Shown here: positions 34,001 through 43,760 of the stretch, piece after piece
How the letters are laid out: each line of letters starts with the position of its first letter
Position numbering within the stretch: the first letter of the stretch is position 1
DNA from: DAOTVD01 sp034437075
GTDB lineage: Bacteria > Chloroflexota > Anaerolineae > Aggregatilineales > J027
Length of the DNA stretch: 49,467 nucleotides
Reading direction: 5' to 3'
NCBI GenBank assembly: GCA_034437075.1
Contig: DAOTVD010000248.1
Location: forward strand, 1 to 49,467
Made by a program: the position numbers and the translations under genes
Notes under the pieces: model-generated
Database searches by the model: none
Told to the model about the DNA's origin: nothing
What the model saw: only the letters and a program-made list of their open reading frames with translations

Positions 34001-37000
34001 CAATGCGCCGCGCGATACCTACACTTGGTCATGGACATTCACCGATCAGAATGGCAACCAGGTGGCCGATCCGCTTTCTGGCCCAGGGCCGCACGAAGTG
34101 ACTTTTAATGCTGCGGGCACCTACTTGGTTAGCATGACCATAGAAGGTCCTGGCGGCGGTGGTTTCCGGCAGAAGAGCGTTGCGGCGGTTGAGGGTGATA
34201 CCGTATCGGCGGCCTTCTCGGTGCAAAGCATTAGTGAGTTCAACGAAGACCTCAATGGTTATGAAGTTTGCTTCGTGAATGAAAGCACCAATGCGGACGT
34301 GAGCACCTGGACGTTCTTCAATGGCGCGGACCCTGTCGAAAACAATGAGTCCGTGGTCTGTAACGTCTATCCCGAACCGAATACCTATACGGTTGGTTTG
34401 GCCGTTGCGAATGAGAGCGGCGAAGCCACTTCTACGGCCTTCCGCACCTTCTCAATTGCCGAAGGTGTGCAGCCCCCCGTGGCGTTCTTTACGATCAATC
34501 GCGATACCGTCAACGCTAATGGGCGCATCAACTTCAATAACGAGAGTACGGGCGTCATCAGTTCTCATTTGTGGGAAATCATCAATGAGAATGGGGCCGT
34601 TGTCGCGTCGGAGACTGGCGCTTGGGACTGGCGTTACACTTTCCAGACCCCAGGCCAATATGTCATTCGCTTGACGGTTGAAGGCGAAGGCGGTACATCG
34701 ACGTTCTCGCGGAATGACATCACCGTGCGTGGTGGCGATTTCGCTTGTGAACTCGATCCCAGCATCACTGCCTCACCTGGCCAGGGTATCAGACTGTCGA
34801 TTGACTACGATAACCGCTTTAGCCGTGGTTTTGCTTCGCGCGATTGGTCTGTGAGTGGGCCTAACCTGGAGCAGACTGGCGGCGGCAATAACTTCAGCTT
34901 CACTTTGCCCCAAGATGCGAGTGGCGAATATAACGTCAACTTCACCGCGATCTTGGATGATGGCTCGCAGTGTGCCGCCTCGACCACCATCACCATTGAT
35001 GTGCCGTCTCTGGTGTGTACCCTGTCGGGTGATCTGGCCTTTACACCCGGTCAAACGTCTACCTTGCGCCTGAATGTTCCCGATTATTGGGAAGATCGCG
35101 TCAGCTTCGAATGGACGCTGACCCCGCCGGAAGGCCCAACCGAAACGTTCACCAATAACCCGCTCAGCTTGACGCTGCAAGAAATCGGTAACTTTGGGTT
35201 GTCTGCGCGTGCTATTCCGTTGGATGGCGAAGCGGGCCAGCCTGTCGAATGTGAAGTTGGCACCGGCCAGATCGTGTCCGAATTCCCGGGCTTGGTCTGT
35301 CTGACGCCGCGCGGCCCAGTAAACCTGCTCCAGGGCCAAACTGAAACTTACCAGCCTGAGGTCCAAGGCATCGCCGGGCGCGAGATTGTGTACAACTGGC
35401 GCCTGACCGGCCCCGGTCTGCCTGCTGAAGGGATTACGGGCAACGGTACCACCTTCCCGTTAGATTCCACCGAACTACAAGCCGGCGAAACCTATACCCT
35501 CACCTACTCGGTGGCGGCGGGTGACGCGGTCTGTGATGAGGTCAGCATTGATATCTTTGTGGATGGTTCGAGCTTCGTCTGTGAAGGCTTCCCACCTGAA
35601 GGTGGTGGCTATAACGATGATACGCCCCAACGCGAGGAGCGCACCTATCGCTATCGCTACATCGTGGATACGGCTAGCGACATCACCTTGAACTATGATT
35701 GGACGATTGTCGGCCCAGATGGCACACCAACGACGACGTCCACGGGTTCTTCGAATGAAATCGTGGTAGAAGGTTCGGTCTTTGGCGGTACGGGTGTCGG
35801 CTCCGTTTCGGTGGTCGTCACCAGCCCAGATAATGCCGAACTGCGTTGTACAGGCTCGCTTAACCTCGACATTGGCGATATTCGCACGGTGGATTTCTCC
35901 TTGAGCCGGGATCGCGTGCAGGCTGGCGAGCAAATCTGCTTGACCAATACTTCTCAGACCTGGCATCCTAGCGGTGACCAGAACGATGACTGGACCTTCA
36001 ACTGGGACTTTGACTCAGATAATGTCAATATCATCAGCGGCGATGCTACATCCGCCAGCTTTGATGGTTCGCTGTGTATCAGCTACCCCGAAAGCGGGAA
36101 CTACCGCATTCGTTTGCAAGGTTCCATTGGCAATGAAAGCGGTTCTCGTAATCGAAATGCCCGCGTCTTTAATGAGCAGGGCATCAACATCGAGCAATCG
36201 CAAGATACGATTGTTGGCCCGGCCACAGTGACCTTTAACGCGGTCTACACCAACCTGGACGAAGGCTCCATCGTGTGGAACGTGCCTGCGCTAGGTCAAA
36301 ATGGTAGCGGGCGCGGCGACCAAGTGACGTTCCGCTTCCCCGAAGTGCAAGAAATCACGCAATTCACCGTCAACGTCGGGGGCCAGGGCGACTTGGGCCG
36401 CGAGACGGCTTCGTCGGTCATCACCGTCTTCCCCTCTGATAGCAGCCTGAGCGCGGACTTCGTGCCAGACCGCTTCGGTGTAGAAGCTGGTGGCCAAATC
36501 TGCTTCACGGACCTGAGCGCTGGCGTAGGCCGCAATCAATGGGTCTGGAACTTTGGCGGCGGTATTTCTGTGGATAGTGGCACAGGCTCGCTGACCCTCA
36601 CGCCTGATAACTATCAGGAACAGGTCTGTGCGACCTTCGACCAAACAGACACGGCATATACCGTTTCGCTGCAAGTTTCCAACGAGTTGGGTGCAACAGC
36701 CACTGCAACGAACACTGTGCGCACGTTCAACCTCATCGAGCGCCAATCGTCCTTTGGTTCGCGCCCCGAGGGTGAAGGCGTAGTCTGTTTCACGCCGCAA
36801 GTCTCGGCAGGGATCACGGTGGTGAACTTTGAGCCCGGCGATGGTAGCGACGCTATTCCGGTGACGGATAATGGCGAAGTCTGCCACACCTACCAGGAAG
36901 ATGGCACCTACGCGGTGACCATGAACATTTCCTCCGGCCAACTCACGGGCAGCATTCGCAAGAATGTGACCGTCTCGACGGCAGGTTCTATCGCTGACCC

Positions 37001-40000
37001 GATCTTTGAACTGAATGCGATATGTGCCGCTGACGGCACGGCAACCTTCACCATTTCCAATCTGGATAACGGTGGCGCTATGATCGAGGCTGTGCCGGTG
37101 ACGATCACTGTGCAAGCGGGTGACGAAGACCCCTTGGATGTCACGCCGGATAACAATCTGCTTCAACTGGGCGAAGGCCCCGACAGCCAGACCTTCACGG
37201 TCAATAACGTTATCGGGAATGTAGTCTTGTCCTTTGACTATGCTGGGCAAAGCTACAGCGTGAATACCCAGTGTGAAGCGCTTGATCCGATCCTGAGCGT
37301 AGAAGGTACCTGTGCGGAAGATGGCACGGCAACCTTTACGATCACGAACAGCGAAGATGGTGGCCCGGCTGTGGATATTCCGTTCACTGTCACGGGTGAT
37401 TTCGAAACCGTAGAGCCTGCGGATGTGTTCAGCGTAGAACCAGGCCAAAGCACAACGGTGACCGTGACAGGCGCCGTGGGCGACATCGCGTTCAGCGCGC
37501 TGGATGGCGAACTGACGACCAATACGACTTGTGCGCTGCCCGAACCTGAACTGAGCGTGGAAGGTGTATGTGCGGAAGATGGCACGGCAACCTTTACGAT
37601 CACGAACAGCGAAGATGGCGGCCCGGCTGTGGACATTCCGTTCACCATCACGGGCGACTTCGAAACCGTAGAGCCTGCGGATGTGTTCAGCGTAGAACCA
37701 GGCGAGCGCGTAACGGTGACCGTGACAGGCGCCGTGGGCGACATCGGGTTTAGTGCGCTGGATGGTACGCTGACGGCAAACGCGGCTTGTGCGTTACCCG
37801 AACCTGAACTATCGGGCCAAGCCCTCTGTACAGCGGATGCTGTGGCGACCTTCACCATCAGCAATACGGGCAATGCCCCAGCAGAAGAATTCCCCTTCAC
37901 CGTGACGTCTGCCGATGGCACTGACATCAGCGAACTGACCCAGGTGACAGGCGAACTACCGCTCCAGCCAGACGAAAACCTCACCATCACGGTGACGGGC
38001 TATGCGGGTCAAATCACGCTCAGTTCTGAAGCGCTCGTTGAACCCATCGTCACCACCTGCTCGGTCGCCGTGCGCCCGGTTCTGGAATGTGTGGATACGC
38101 TTGGTGATGGGCGCTACCTAGCCCGCTTCGGCTATCTGAATGAGTCTGGCCAAGATATCGTGATCCCGGTTGGGCCTCAGAACAATCTGAGCTTGGGCAC
38201 GCCGCCAACGACCTTCTTGGCCGACCCAGGTGGTGCACGCCCAGGCCGTACACCGTTCTTCCCCAACAATGAACTCAGTGTTGAGTTCGGCGAAGGCGAA
38301 ACGGTGGTTTGGAGCCTGATGGGCCGTACCTCCACGGCTGGTGCCAATGGCTACCGCTGTTCGTACCATGTCTTCTTCGACAAGAGTTGGGTGGACGACG
38401 ATAACAACCCCACCACCCCGCCAGATGTGCCCGAAGGGTTCAGCATCACGGCCAGTAGCTCGCTGGGTAATGCAACCTGTACCTGGAACGGTAGCGAACT
38501 GGTTTGTGAATACAACAATGACCCGAACGACACGCTCGATAACTTGGGGCTGTGGGTGCCGAATGGTGGAACCTATACGGTTACCGAAAACAATGCCCCC
38601 AATGGTTGGACCCCCATCCAAGGTGTTGGCGAATTTGCCGCTAACTCGGGTGCCTGTGGCGCCGTCGATGGCAACGAAAAGAACTGTCTGCATACGGTTG
38701 TAAACCAGGGCAGCAGCGATCCAAACCTCTCGGCCTCGGGTATCTGTAATGCGGATGGTGTCGCCACCTTCACCATCTCGAACGCGGGCGATGCTGGCCC
38801 GGCGGAAAACATTCCGTTCACAATCGAAGGTGACTTCGAGAGCGCCGAACCCGCCGATACGTTCAGCGTGGCCCCTGGCCAACAGACATCCATTGTCGTG
38901 ATGGGTGCGGTGGGTCAAATCACGCTCTCGTCGGATAGCCTGACCGAAAGCGCCTTTACCACCTGTGCAGAGCCTGCTATCGAAGCAAATGGCATCTGTG
39001 AAGCGGATGGTGTGGCGACCTTTACCATCACCAACAATGGTTCTGGCAATATGCGCGAAGCGCTGCCCTTCACGATCACCGGCCCGAATGGCCCTGTGGA
39101 TGCGTCTGCTATCAATGACACGTCTCCCATTCAGGTGCCAGCGGGACAAAACCGCGTGATTACCGTTACGGGTATTCGTGGTGCGCTGTCGCTGGCGACG
39201 GATGATGGGACGATCACCGCGAATACATCCTGTGCGGCTCCTGTGCTGAATGCTGAGGCAGTCTGTACTGCCGACGGTGTGGCGACCTTCACCATCACCA
39301 ATGATGGCCAAGGCGACATGCTCGAAGCGCTGCCCTTCACGATCACTGGCCCGAATGGCGTCGTGAGTGAAGATGCGATCAACGATACGTCGCCCATCCA
39401 ACTGGCGGCGAATGGTACACGCCAGATCGTGGTCGAAGGCATCCAGGGGCAACTAACCTTGTCGACGCCTGGCGATGTGGTCAGCACTTCTACGACCTGC
39501 GCCGCGCCCAGCATTGAGACAAGCGCCGCGTGTACGGCAGACGCTGTTGCAACCTTCACCATCACGAATACAGGTGGTGGCGACATGCTCGAAGCGTTGA
39601 ACTTTACGGTGACCGGCCCAGATGGCGTCGTGAGTGAAGATGCAATCAACGATACGTCGCCGATCCAACTGGAAGCCAATTCCGAACCGCGTCAAATCGT
39701 GGTCGAAGGTATCCGTGGTCCGCTCACCCTGAGCACGGAAGACGGCTCGATCACCGCTAATACGGTCTGCTCGCCCGAATCGCTCGGCGCTGAGGCAACC
39801 TGTACAGCCGATGGCGTGGCGACCTTCATCATCACGAATGGTGGTCAGGGCGACATGCTCGAGCCGCTAGACTTCACCATCACCGGCCCAGAAGGCACCG
39901 TGGATGTGGCTGCGATCAACGATAGCTCGCCTATCCAACTGCCGGCGGGCCAGAATCGTGAAATTGTTGTCTCAGGCATCCGTGGTGAACTGACCTTGAC

Positions 40001-42935
40001 GACGCCCGAAGATGTCATTCGGACTTCGACCACCTGCGCAGAGCCTAATCTGGTGGCGAACGCGGTCTGTACGGCGAATGGCGTTGCTACCTTCACTATC
40101 ACGAACACGGGTCAGGGCAATATGCTCGAAGCGCTGCCCTTCACAATCACTGGTCCAGATGGCGTCGTGAGCGCGGATGTGATCAACGATACGTCGCCCA
40201 TCCAACTGGATGCGAACGGTGAACGTCAAATCGAGGTGACGGGTGTGCAAGGTAACTTGCAATTGGTCACGGAAGATGAGTCGGTCTCTGTAAACACAGT
40301 TTGTAACGAACCTGTCATCGAGGTGTCGGGTGTGTGTACATCGGATGCGGTGGCGACCTTCACAGTGACCAATACCGGTCGTGGTGACATGTTGCAACCG
40401 GTCGGCTTTACGGTCGAAGGCCCGGATGGCGAGATCGAAGTGCAAGAAAGCGACATCCAACTGCCTGCGAATAGCCAATCGCTCGAAATCGTGGTGCAAG
40501 GTGTGCGCGGACGGATCGACTTGGTGCTCAATGATGAGTCGGCCAGTGCGTCCACTGTCTGCGAGGCGCCTAACCTGATCACTAGCGCCATCTGTACCGC
40601 GAACGGCGAAGCGACGTTCACCATCACCAACATTGGTGGTGGCGATATGCTCGAACCGCTGAGCTTCCAGGTGTTTGGCCCGAATGGCCCCGTCGATGTG
40701 AATGAAATTGAGCCAATCCAACTGCTTGCTGGTGATGAACGCCGCATCGAGGTGACCGGCGTACAAGGTAACTTGGAACTGGTCACGGAAGATGAGTCGA
40801 TCTCCATCAACACCGTCTGTGGCGAACCTGCCATCGAAATCTCTGGCGTATGTAATGCAGATGCTCAGGCAACCTTTACCGTGTCGAACACCGGCAGCGG
40901 TAACATGCTAGAAGCCATCGGCTTTACCGTCACCGGGCCCAATGGCGAGGTTATCGATAGCAGCTTCATCAACGACACGTCACCGATCCAGTTGAATGCT
41001 GAAGGTGACCGCGAAATCGTGGTCGAAGGTATCCGTGGCCCCATCGACTTCTTCTTCAACGATGAGTCGGCGGGTGTATCGACCTTCTGCGCAGCGCCAG
41101 ACCTAGTCGGTCAGGCGACTTGTACGGCGGATGCCGAAGCCCTCTTTACCCTTCGCAACCAGGGCGCGGGCAACATGCTAAGCGCCGTGAACTACACCAT
41201 CACCGGGCCGGATGGCGTCATTCTGACGGATAGCTTCTCGCTGGATGCCGAAGGCGAAATCGAAATTCCGGTGGAAGGTGTGCAGGGTAACTTGATACTG
41301 ACCACCGATACGAGCGACCCGAACCTGCAACTTTCGGTTGACACCGTCTGTGTCGAACCGGCGCTCAGTGTCGAGGGTGCTTGTAACGCCAATGCTGTGG
41401 CGCAGTTCAGCATCACCAACGCCGGGCCTGGCAACATGATTGCGCCCCAAACCTTTACCATCACTGGCCCAGGTGGCACCGATATCACCCCGCAAAATAA
41501 CGTCTTCCAACTGGCGGCTGGGCAAGAGACCTCAGTCGTAGTCGAGGGTAGCTTTGGTGAGATCATCTTCACTGCGGCTGGTGTCAATCTGACGGACTCC
41601 ACAGTCTGTGAAAACCCGGCAGTGCTGCCTGATCCTGATGGGCCGACCGATCCGGATACACCCACTGACCCCGATACGCCGACCGATCCTGATACGCCGA
41701 CCGGCGTGACGGATGTCGCCCAAGCGGGCACCTGTGGCGCGACCCAATTGGTGAATGGCTTCCCTGTCATCAATATGGACGCGACGGATTGTGTGGCGCA
41801 GGAAGAACGGGGTAACCCGGATTGGGCTGCGCTGGAAATTGGCGGCGCGTTCTGCCCCGATTGGCTGGTGTACCACACCAACCAGACGGGTGACTGGGAG
41901 ATCTTCCGCCTGGGTGACCTGGAAAATGATCCGAATGCCCCCGCGAACCTGTCTCAAGGCGATGAGGTGTTCGACCTGGCCCCCACTCGTTCGCCCGACT
42001 CCGAATGGATTGCTTTCGCCAGCAACCGTGATGGTGGCGCGAACTGGGAAATCTACGTAGCACGCACGGATGGTTCCGATGTACAGCGGGTGACCGTTAA
42101 CGATAGTGCGGTTGATCTCGATCCCGCCTGGTCGCCTGATGGCTCCCGTATCGTGTACGAATCCACCGTGGACGGTAACTGGGAACTGCGTGTGGTCGAT
42201 GTGGCCACGGGTGTCTCGACACGCATCACGGATGACCCCGCGAATGACATCAATGCTTTCTGGAGCCCCGATAGCACCAAGATCGTGTTCCAGAGTGACC
42301 GTCCCTTCGAGCAAGATGGCGAACTCGTGACGGGCTTATGGCAAATCTGGGAATATGACTTCACCACAGGTGAACTGACCCGCTTGAGCGATGGTACAGC
42401 CAACGACTACGATCCGCAGTACTCCCACGAGGGCGACCGCATTGCCTTCAGTTCGGATCGTGACGGCGGCTCGACCATCTACGTCATGTCCGATACGGGC
42501 GACGATCTGTTGCAGATTTCTGACCCGGCAGGCTTCGCTACCAACCATGCGTGGTCGCCGCAGGATGGCCTGATCGCCTACCAGTCGGACCTCAACGAGA
42601 GTATCTTCGACATCTATACCTACGAATTTGAGACGGAGCAGACCTATTTGGTGACGGACAACGAAGCGGAGAACCTGCCCTTCAGCGATGTGTCGCCGAC
42701 CTGGTACTGTGACTCCGAAGATATGGTGGTCTTCACATCCAATGCAGATGGCTTCAACAACATTGTTGAACTCAACTCTCGCCCGGATGAGCCCATCGTC
42801 GTGAACGAAGCGGGTGGCTTCCTGACGGATACGGACTTTAATGATCGTGATCCGCAGAATACGCCGCCGGAAGAAAACGCTAGCCGTGGTGGTTCTGTGC
42901 CACCCACCTACATCCCGCCTGCCGAAGGCGAATAG
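31047..42935 (+). CDS. 3962-residue membrane-anchored giant surface protein
   Basis: An N-terminal signal anchor (~10-34) is followed by five DPPPADDGG-type repeats. A long Ala/Gln/Glu coiled-coil region (~95-370) contains near-exact 10-residue repeats and two QGIDC cysteine-pair modules. A Glu/Ala/Thr-rich linker leads to PKD domains with WDFGDG from ~residue 593. More Ig-like modules follow. From ~1990 to ~3525 about fifteen modules repeat, each opening with C-x-A-D/N-G/A and closing with a second Cys. One divergent ~200-residue module interrupts them. A TolB/PD40-like beta-propeller occupies ~3600-3930. It is probably a surface stalk or adhesin. Two tandem terminators follow. It has no partner genes nearby. 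Confidence 0.88.
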   Translation: MRKVDNRQLTIGFVIVVVLILVAVIGGSATGLFGTAGEDGGGNEEVAPPPADDGGGDPPPADDGGGDPPPADDGGGDPPPADDGGDPPPADDGGDQQQGQQSDEAQQQADQANQAAQQAAQQAQEQGIDCELEENFDDPFCEELRRLAAEAAAAEAAALAAEEGAEDEDDADSEAAQQEAEQAEQAAQAAQQQAEQAEQQAQQQGIDCSLAENANNETCVAVQQAQQQAADAAQQAQQAQQQADQAQQQADQDQQNEADQQAAQAAQQAQQQAQEAAEAAEQAQEAAEAAEQAQEAAEAAEQAEEAAEAAEQAQEAADAAEQAEEAADAAEQAEEAADAAEEGQQAAEQAEEAADAAEEGQQVAQAGTQPAEPAAEGTQPAEPAAEGTQPAEPVADEAEEAAQQAQETDTTDPQAEGTESPDAEQESGEEEPEFRVVDEDIPVPNVEPDAWFLNTVSGDYTEVFFDGTSVTTQPDGTRIVVSPDGRVNVIPPEGQEQEEEQPEIQAQGAQPQAAQMQAVPEETAVAEETPEAAAIAAAEATADADATEAPEVAMAAAEATATAEPDATAEAEATAEATAEATATATAEATEEPLTWNPGITFDIGENGSVTFRDISRIPEGTQNTTYAWDFGDGFTSVDPLPTHTYGGPGEYQVTAQITNSELGTDTATTTVILTQENFADAQIVASFNAVIDGLTVEFQDLSTSDAGDIVSWQWSSQNGVFSSQEQNPVFIFPQSGTYIITLTVTDSEGNTQATEPTPIQVTEIAQVVGSCAIAQPTLINQDENGFTYEFTATDVIGVANFEWDFGDGSPVSGPTTQRTFALQEGVYNYTLTCFLEEGVVSSTGEASIVLNGSVEITADMLTQQSLDARFSVEPGSGAPGTSFTFTHLSPSDDINYSWSVTQDEGGFSASTADNTIPNASSFSLTLDAVGTYSIELVVSQGDLTARATGSIQVVEQIPEPTADFTLNVTQDGVPLTIVVEDNSTNAPRDTYTWSWTFTDQNGNQVADPLSGPGPHEVTFNAAGTYLVSMTIEGPGGGGFRQKSVAAVEGDTVSAAFSVQSISEFNEDLNGYEVCFVNESTNADVSTWTFFNGADPVENNESVVCNVYPEPNTYTVGLAVANESGEATSTAFRTFSIAEGVQPPVAFFTINRDTVNANGRINFNNESTGVISSHLWEIINENGAVVASETGAWDWRYTFQTPGQYVIRLTVEGEGGTSTFSRNDITVRGGDFACELDPSITASPGQGIRLSIDYDNRFSRGFASRDWSVSGPNLEQTGGGNNFSFTLPQDASGEYNVNFTAILDDGSQCAASTTITIDVPSLVCTLSGDLAFTPGQTSTLRLNVPDYWEDRVSFEWTLTPPEGPTETFTNNPLSLTLQEIGNFGLSARAIPLDGEAGQPVECEVGTGQIVSEFPGLVCLTPRGPVNLLQGQTETYQPEVQGIAGREIVYNWRLTGPGLPAEGITGNGTTFPLDSTELQAGETYTLTYSVAAGDAVCDEVSIDIFVDGSSFVCEGFPPEGGGYNDDTPQREERTYRYRYIVDTASDITLNYDWTIVGPDGTPTTTSTGSSNEIVVEGSVFGGTGVGSVSVVVTSPDNAELRCTGSLNLDIGDIRTVDFSLSRDRVQAGEQICLTNTSQTWHPSGDQNDDWTFNWDFDSDNVNIISGDATSASFDGSLCISYPESGNYRIRLQGSIGNESGSRNRNARVFNEQGINIEQSQDTIVGPATVTFNAVYTNLDEGSIVWNVPALGQNGSGRGDQVTFRFPEVQEITQFTVNVGGQGDLGRETASSVITVFPSDSSLSADFVPDRFGVEAGGQICFTDLSAGVGRNQWVWNFGGGISVDSGTGSLTLTPDNYQEQVCATFDQTDTAYTVSLQVSNELGATATATNTVRTFNLIERQSSFGSRPEGEGVVCFTPQVSAGITVVNFEPGDGSDAIPVTDNGEVCHTYQEDGTYAVTMNISSGQLTGSIRKNVTVSTAGSIADPIFELNAICAADGTATFTISNLDNGGAMIEAVPVTITVQAGDEDPLDVTPDNNLLQLGEGPDSQTFTVNNVIGNVVLSFDYAGQSYSVNTQCEALDPILSVEGTCAEDGTATFTITNSEDGGPAVDIPFTVTGDFETVEPADVFSVEPGQSTTVTVTGAVGDIAFSALDGELTTNTTCALPEPELSVEGVCAEDGTATFTITNSEDGGPAVDIPFTITGDFETVEPADVFSVEPGERVTVTVTGAVGDIGFSALDGTLTANAACALPEPELSGQALCTADAVATFTISNTGNAPAEEFPFTVTSADGTDISELTQVTGELPLQPDENLTITVTGYAGQITLSSEALVEPIVTTCSVAVRPVLECVDTLGDGRYLARFGYLNESGQDIVIPVGPQNNLSLGTPPTTFLADPGGARPGRTPFFPNNELSVEFGEGETVVWSLMGRTSTAGANGYRCSYHVFFDKSWVDDDNNPTTPPDVPEGFSITASSSLGNATCTWNGSELVCEYNNDPNDTLDNLGLWVPNGGTYTVTENNAPNGWTPIQGVGEFAANSGACGAVDGNEKNCLHTVVNQGSSDPNLSASGICNADGVATFTISNAGDAGPAENIPFTIEGDFESAEPADTFSVAPGQQTSIVVMGAVGQITLSSDSLTESAFTTCAEPAIEANGICEADGVATFTITNNGSGNMREALPFTITGPNGPVDASAINDTSPIQVPAGQNRVITVTGIRGALSLATDDGTITANTSCAAPVLNAEAVCTADGVATFTITNDGQGDMLEALPFTITGPNGVVSEDAINDTSPIQLAANGTRQIVVEGIQGQLTLSTPGDVVSTSTTCAAPSIETSAACTADAVATFTITNTGGGDMLEALNFTVTGPDGVVSEDAINDTSPIQLEANSEPRQIVVEGIRGPLTLSTEDGSITANTVCSPESLGAEATCTADGVATFIITNGGQGDMLEPLDFTITGPEGTVDVAAINDSSPIQLPAGQNREIVVSGIRGELTLTTPEDVIRTSTTCAEPNLVANAVCTANGVATFTITNTGQGNMLEALPFTITGPDGVVSADVINDTSPIQLDANGERQIEVTGVQGNLQLVTEDESVSVNTVCNEPVIEVSGVCTSDAVATFTVTNTGRGDMLQPVGFTVEGPDGEIEVQESDIQLPANSQSLEIVVQGVRGRIDLVLNDESASASTVCEAPNLITSAICTANGEATFTITNIGGGDMLEPLSFQVFGPNGPVDVNEIEPIQLLAGDERRIEVTGVQGNLELVTEDESISINTVCGEPAIEISGVCNADAQATFTVSNTGSGNMLEAIGFTVTGPNGEVIDSSFINDTSPIQLNAEGDREIVVEGIRGPIDFFFNDESAGVSTFCAAPDLVGQATCTADAEALFTLRNQGAGNMLSAVNYTITGPDGVILTDSFSLDAEGEIEIPVEGVQGNLILTTDTSDPNLQLSVDTVCVEPALSVEGACNANAVAQFSITNAGPGNMIAPQTFTITGPGGTDITPQNNVFQLAAGQETSVVVEGSFGEIIFTAAGVNLTDSTVCENPAVLPDPDGPTDPDTPTDPDTPTDPDTPTGVTDVAQAGTCGATQLVNGFPVINMDATDCVAQEERGNPDWAALEIGGAFCPDWLVYHTNQTGDWEIFRLGDLENDPNAPANLSQGDEVFDLAPTRSPDSEWIAFASNRDGGANWEIYVARTDGSDVQRVTVNDSAVDLDPAWSPDGSRIVYESTVDGNWELRVVDVATGVSTRITDDPANDINAFWSPDSTKIVFQSDRPFEQDGELVTGLWQIWEYDFTTGELTRLSDGTANDYDPQYSHEGDRIAFSSDRDGGSTIYVMSDTGDDLLQISDPAGFATNHAWSPQDGLIAYQSDLNESIFDIYTYEFETEQTYLVTDNEAENLPFSDVSPTWYCDSEDMVVFTSNADGFNNIVELNSRPDEPIVVNEAGGFLTDTDFNDRDPQNTPPEENASRGGSVPPTYIPPAEGE

Positions 42936-42942
42936 ACACCAA

Positions 42943-42964
42943 CAGGGGGCCTTCGGGCCTCCTG
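42943..42964 (+). terminator. First terminator hairpin after the giant gene
   Basis: CAGGGGGCC and GGCCTCCTG form a 9-bp stem (one G-U) closed by the stable tetraloop TTCG, 8 bp after the stop codon. The following T run is weak. Confidence 0.7.
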
Positions 42965-42995
42965 GGTTTGTTCATGAAAGCGAACACAATGCATG

Positions 42996-43020
42996 CGCCC
43001 GGCTGTGTGCCGGGCGTTTT
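42996..43020 (+). terminator. Second terminator after the giant gene
   Basis: CGCCCGGC (42996-43003) and GCCGGGCG (43009-43016) form a perfect 8-bp stem around TGTGT, followed by TTTT. It backs up the hairpin 32 bp upstream and insulates the HD gene. Confidence 0.85.
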
Positions 43021-43136
43021 GCATTTTGCGATGATAATTACTTTTGCTTAAACTTCACCGAAAGATAAGCGCGGAAGCCCCAGCTTTTAGACTTGGGGTC
43101 ATTTGACCAATATGCAGTAACCGGGCCAGTTCTTGC

Positions 43137-43760
43137 ATGAGTAAAAAAACAGATTTTCAGACCTTACGTGCGAATGTAATCGCTCGGCTAGAAAAAAACT
43201 TATCACCCAACTTGCATTATCATGGGCCGCATCATACCCGCGATGATGTGCTGCCCGCTGCCGAGCGCCTGGCGGCATATGCCCAACTAAGCCCCGATCA
43301 AACGCTGCTGTTGCGCACAGCCGCGCTCTATCATGATATAGGCTATCTGGAACATTACGCCGACCACGAAACCTTAGGCGCTAAAGTCGTTATGGCCGAA
43401 TTACCTGCCCATGGCTATACCGCCGCTGAGATACAAACGGTGGTTGATCTTATCATGGCCACACGCATGCCCCATAATCCGCGAACGGAACTGCAACGGA
43501 TGATGTGTGATGCGGATTTGAACAGTTTATGTCGGGATGACTTTTTCATCACCAGCCACCGACTGAGGTTAGAACTCAAGCAGATGGGGTTGGTAACGTC
43601 TGTGCGCGAGTGGTACGCCCGGCAACTCAAATTTCTGGAAAGCCATCAGTATTTGAGTTCCGCAGGGATCGCATTGGGCGAGGATGGCAAAAAACAAAAT
43701 ATTGCTGAACTACGCCATATTTTGAACGAAGAAAAAGCAAGCCTCACAGTGGCAGGCTAA
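43137..43760 (+). CDS. HD-domain phosphohydrolase-like protein
   Basis: 207 residues. The HD signature is present: H32/H33 near the start, the H66-D67 pair in LYHDIGY and a downstream Asp in MCDADLNSL. HD proteins of this size hydrolyse nucleotides or cyclic nucleotides and related phosphoesters; the substrate is not predictable. It ends 3 bp past the convergent stop of the MerR-like gene, so the two 3' ends abut. On this circle it is one of several nucleotide-related genes, but a link with the cyclase 2 kb away is speculation. Confidence 0.82.
   Translation: MSKKTDFQTLRANVIARLEKNLSPNLHYHGPHHTRDDVLPAAERLAAYAQLSPDQTLLLRTAALYHDIGYLEHYADHETLGAKVVMAELPAHGYTAAEIQTVVDLIMATRMPHNPRTELQRMMCDADLNSLCRDDFFITSHRLRLELKQMGLVTSVREWYARQLKFLESHQYLSSAGIALGEDGKKQNIAELRHILNEEKASLTVAG

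Noticed and set aside
31072..42907. Long antisense and off-frame open frames within the two giant genes
   Set aside because: Repetitive GC-biased coding sequence creates long shadows; these have low-complexity Arg/His/Ser/Leu composition and no domains.
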